From the NCBI GenBank assembly GCA_025456105.1, contig JALOLG010000182.1:1-7140 (forward strand): a DNA stretch of 7,140 bases. Direction: 5' to 3'. Below the pieces are notes generated by a model, which saw only the letters and a list, made by a program, of their open reading frames with translations, made no database searches and had not been told where the DNA came from. Below, one piece after another: positions 6,184-7,140 of the stretch. The first letter of the stretch is position 1, and every line of letters begins with the position of its first letter. Origin of the DNA: Ilumatobacteraceae bacterium. Its GTDB lineage: Bacteria > Actinomycetota > Acidimicrobiia > Acidimicrobiales > Ilumatobacteraceae. The translations under genes were made by a program, and so were the position numbers.

Positions 6184-6851
6184 ACCGCGTCGTGTCCGGG
6201 GCCGCGGTGCTCGTGGCCCTGCTGCTCGTGGGCGCCTGCAGCGACGACGACGACGACGGCGCCGCCCCGGTCGGCTCCGAGGGCGTGGCGTCGAGTGACG
6301 CAGAGGCCGTCACGGACGTCACCGCCACCGAGGACGCCGACGGCGAGCCCATCGTGTCGTTCGAGGTCACCAACGACGGCTCCTGCTCGGTGACCGTGAC
6401 GGGCGACAAGGAGGTGTCGTACGAGGGCGGTGGCACGGTCGCCGACGTGCTGATGAGCTACTGGCTCACCGACGCGGAGACCGAGCTCCTCGGCGACGAC
6501 TTCACGTTCCTGTTCAACTGCTCGGGGCCGAGCGGCGACTCGCTGTCGATCTTCAACAGCGTCGGGGGCACCGCCGAGACGATCCCGCAGGCCCCCGGCG
6601 CCTATCCGCTCACCGGCGGGCTCGCGGGCGACGGGCTCTTCTCGGCCCTCGTCACGATCGCCGACAGCGAGACCAACTGGGGCGTCACCGACGAGGGCGG
6701 CACGATCGACATCACCCGGTTCGACGACGAGCGGATCACCGGGACGTTCACCATCCCGATGGAGGACACCCTCGCCGAGCTGAGCGGCGCCGAGTCGGAG
6801 GGCGAGATCCTGGTCGAGGGCGCCTTCGACTTCCCGAACCCCAACGCCTGA
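6180..6851 (+). CDS. Secreted lipoprotein of unknown function
   Basis: The protein has 223 residues and I do not recognise its family. It starts with MNRVV, a hydrophobic core and a lipobox VGAC with Cys20, then Ser and five Asp encoded by a (GAC)5 run. This indicates export and lipid anchoring on the outer face of the membrane. The mature part is acidic (many Asp, Glu, Gly and Thr). It contains a beta-rich segment with IVSFEVTNDGSCSVTVTG, a FLFNCSG segment whose Cys may pair with the earlier one, and a C-terminal VTDEGGTIDITRFDDERITGTFTI strand pattern. That pattern resembles small beta-sandwich lipoproteins in which a term such as GT(F/I) reports insertion of a modelled edge strand. The ATG overlaps the PHP stop by ATGA, so the two are probably co-translated, though no functional link is evident. 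Confidence 0.85.
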   Translation: MNRVVSGAAVLVALLLVGACSDDDDDGAAPVGSEGVASSDAEAVTDVTATEDADGEPIVSFEVTNDGSCSVTVTGDKEVSYEGGGTVADVLMSYWLTDAETELLGDDFTFLFNCSGPSGDSLSIFNSVGGTAETIPQAPGAYPLTGGLAGDGLFSALVTIADSETNWGVTDEGGTIDITRFDDERITGTFTIPMEDTLAELSGAESEGEILVEGAFDFPNPNA

Positions 6852-6854
6852 CGG

Positions 6855-6883
6855 TTGGCGACGGGCCGGGTCGCCCGTAGCCT
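6855..6883 (+). promoter_or_regulatory. Promoter of the small basic ORF (TTGGCG-N17-TAGCCT)
   Basis: TTGGCG at 6855-6860 and TAGCCT at 6878-6883 are separated by exactly 17 bases, matching the housekeeping sigma layout. The -10 ends 9 bases before the ATG at 6893, giving a leader of about 3 bases. It starts 4 bases after the stop of the lipoprotein gene. A 6-bp inverted repeat (GGCGAC 6857-6862, GTCGCC 6870-6875) lies in it and might help end upstream transcription. Confidence 0.6.
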
Positions 6884-6892
6884 GGCGTCCCT

Positions 6893-6979
6893 ATGTCGAA
6901 GAAGACGAAGAAGCGCAAGGCTCGCCTGCGTCGCTCGAAGGCGAACCACGGCAAGCGCCCCAACATGGGTCGCGGCTGA
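6893..6979 (+). CDS. 28-residue basic protein, bL37-like ribosomal protein
   Basis: ATG to TGA encodes 28 residues: MSKKTKKRKARLRRSKANHG, then KRPNMGRG. There are 14 Lys or Arg and no acidic residue. The ANHGKRPN segment is what I recall as the signature of bL37, the tiny actinobacterial large-subunit protein first seen in mycobacterial ribosome structures. The N-terminal MxKxxKK(R)-type stretch also fits. It would lie buried in rRNA. The ORF is flanked by a good promoter on one side and a strong hairpin terminator on the other, so it is a single-gene transcription unit, which supports it being real. No Shine-Dalgarno is seen, consistent with a very short leader. It is short enough for gene finders to miss. 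The assignment rests on remembered motifs, so it is likely but not certain. Confidence 0.78.
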   Translation: MSKKTKKRKARLRRSKANHGKRPNMGRG

Positions 6980-7000
6980 CCGTCGTCGACGCCCGATCAC

Positions 7001-7030
7001 CGATGCCGCCGCATGCACGCGGCGGCATCG
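7001..7030 (+). terminator. Hairpin terminator after the small basic ORF
   Basis: Stem arms at 7001-7012 (CGATGCCGCCGC) and 7019-7030 pair perfectly over 12 bp with a 6-base loop (ATGCAC). The hairpin begins 22 bases after the stop codon. No T tract follows, which is common for terminators in high-GC actinobacteria. It separates the small ORF from the next promoter. Confidence 0.75.
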
Positions 7031-7050
7031 TCGCGTCCGGGCACCCTGCC

Positions 7051-7056
7051 TAGGCT
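7051..7056 (+). promoter_or_regulatory. Putative -10 element of the peptidase gene (TAGGCT)
   Basis: TAGGCT, in the context CCTAGGCT, ends 6 bases before the ATG at 7063. That puts the expected transcription start exactly on the start codon, so the mRNA would be leaderless. No clear -35 is seen because the terminator hairpin occupies that distance. Confidence 0.5.
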
Positions 7057-7062
7057 CGCCCC

Positions 7063-7140
7063 ATGCCGCTGCCGGATCCTCCGCCCACGCGGCGTGACCC
7101 CGTCGTCGACGTCCTGCACGGGGTGGCGGTGCCTGACCCC
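7063..7140 (+). CDS. Prolyl oligopeptidase-family serine peptidase (S9), N-terminal fragment
   Basis: Twenty-six codons run to the right edge: MPLPDPPPTRRDPVVDVLHG, then VAVPDP. The pattern PPTRRDxVVDxxHGxxVxDP, normally followed by YRWLE, is the start of prolyl oligopeptidases (peptidase family S9A). These are alpha/beta hydrolases capped by a seven-bladed propeller that cut short peptides after proline. Only the N-terminus is here, so the catalytic Ser-Asp-His cannot be checked. There is no signal peptide in the visible part, so the enzyme is probably cytosolic. The start is supported by the -10 element placed for a leaderless message. Confidence 0.8.
   Translation, partial: MPLPDPPPTRRDPVVDVLHGVAVPDP

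Noticed and set aside
6243..6257. (GAC)5 trinucleotide run as a possible phase-variation tract
   Set aside because: Five units of a triplet change only the Asp count, not the frame. Asp-rich stretches after a lipobox are common.
6855..7097. 80-codon plus-strand frame around the small basic ORF
   Set aside because: It has an Arg-rich translation with no family likeness and reads through the promoter and terminator hairpin. The 28-codon frame carries the recognisable motif.

Overview
The window is very GC-rich. Its genes use mostly G or C at third codon positions, and several starts have a TA-rich -10-like hexamer 6 to 9 bases upstream with no Shine-Dalgarno, which suggests leaderless transcripts. 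Together with a bL37-like micro-protein, an ECF sigma / WD40 gene pair and actinobacterial-type proteins, this points to a high-GC actinobacterium. Acidimicrobiia is my best guess, but it is an inference. The window looks like a chromosomal housekeeping and envelope region. I see no phage, IS element, CRISPR array, tRNA or rRNA.

Left part, minus strand: the N-terminus of an MFS transporter runs off the left edge (1-227). It is followed by a small two-TM PLDc_N + SHOCT protein with a clean AAGGAGA ribosome binding site (289-678), then a full-length YchF/OLA1-type P-loop ATPase (771-1859). The YchF has unusual substitutions at two functionally studied positions.

Divergent region 1860-2064: about 205 bp carrying a perfect 19-bp inverted repeat with a 3-base loop (1902-1942), a duplicated 8-mer, a -10 element for ychF, and a possible ECF-type promoter in front of the sigma gene.

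Middle, plus strand, one tightly overlapping operon: an ECF sigma factor (2065-2547), a membrane-anchored beta-propeller protein that sits where an anti-sigma factor would be expected (2540-4210), and a lipoprotein serine hydrolase (4207-5152). The hydrolase is broken: an internal deletion plus frame change removes the part of the fold that normally holds the Tyr-x-Asn motif. The operon reads as a possible envelope-sensing and envelope-remodelling unit. Its enzyme is apparently dead in this genome, or its sequence is damaged in the assembly.

Right part, plus strand: a PolX-like HhH + PHP metallo-phosphoesterase without a polymerase domain (5170-6183) overlaps an orphan lipoprotein (6180-6851) by ATGA. 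A well-formed promoter then drives a 28-residue, extremely basic ORF (6893-6979) ending in an ANHGKRPN-type tail like ribosomal protein bL37. A 12-bp-stem hairpin terminator closes it (7001-7030). The window ends with the leaderless start of a prolyl oligopeptidase-family peptidase (7063 onward).
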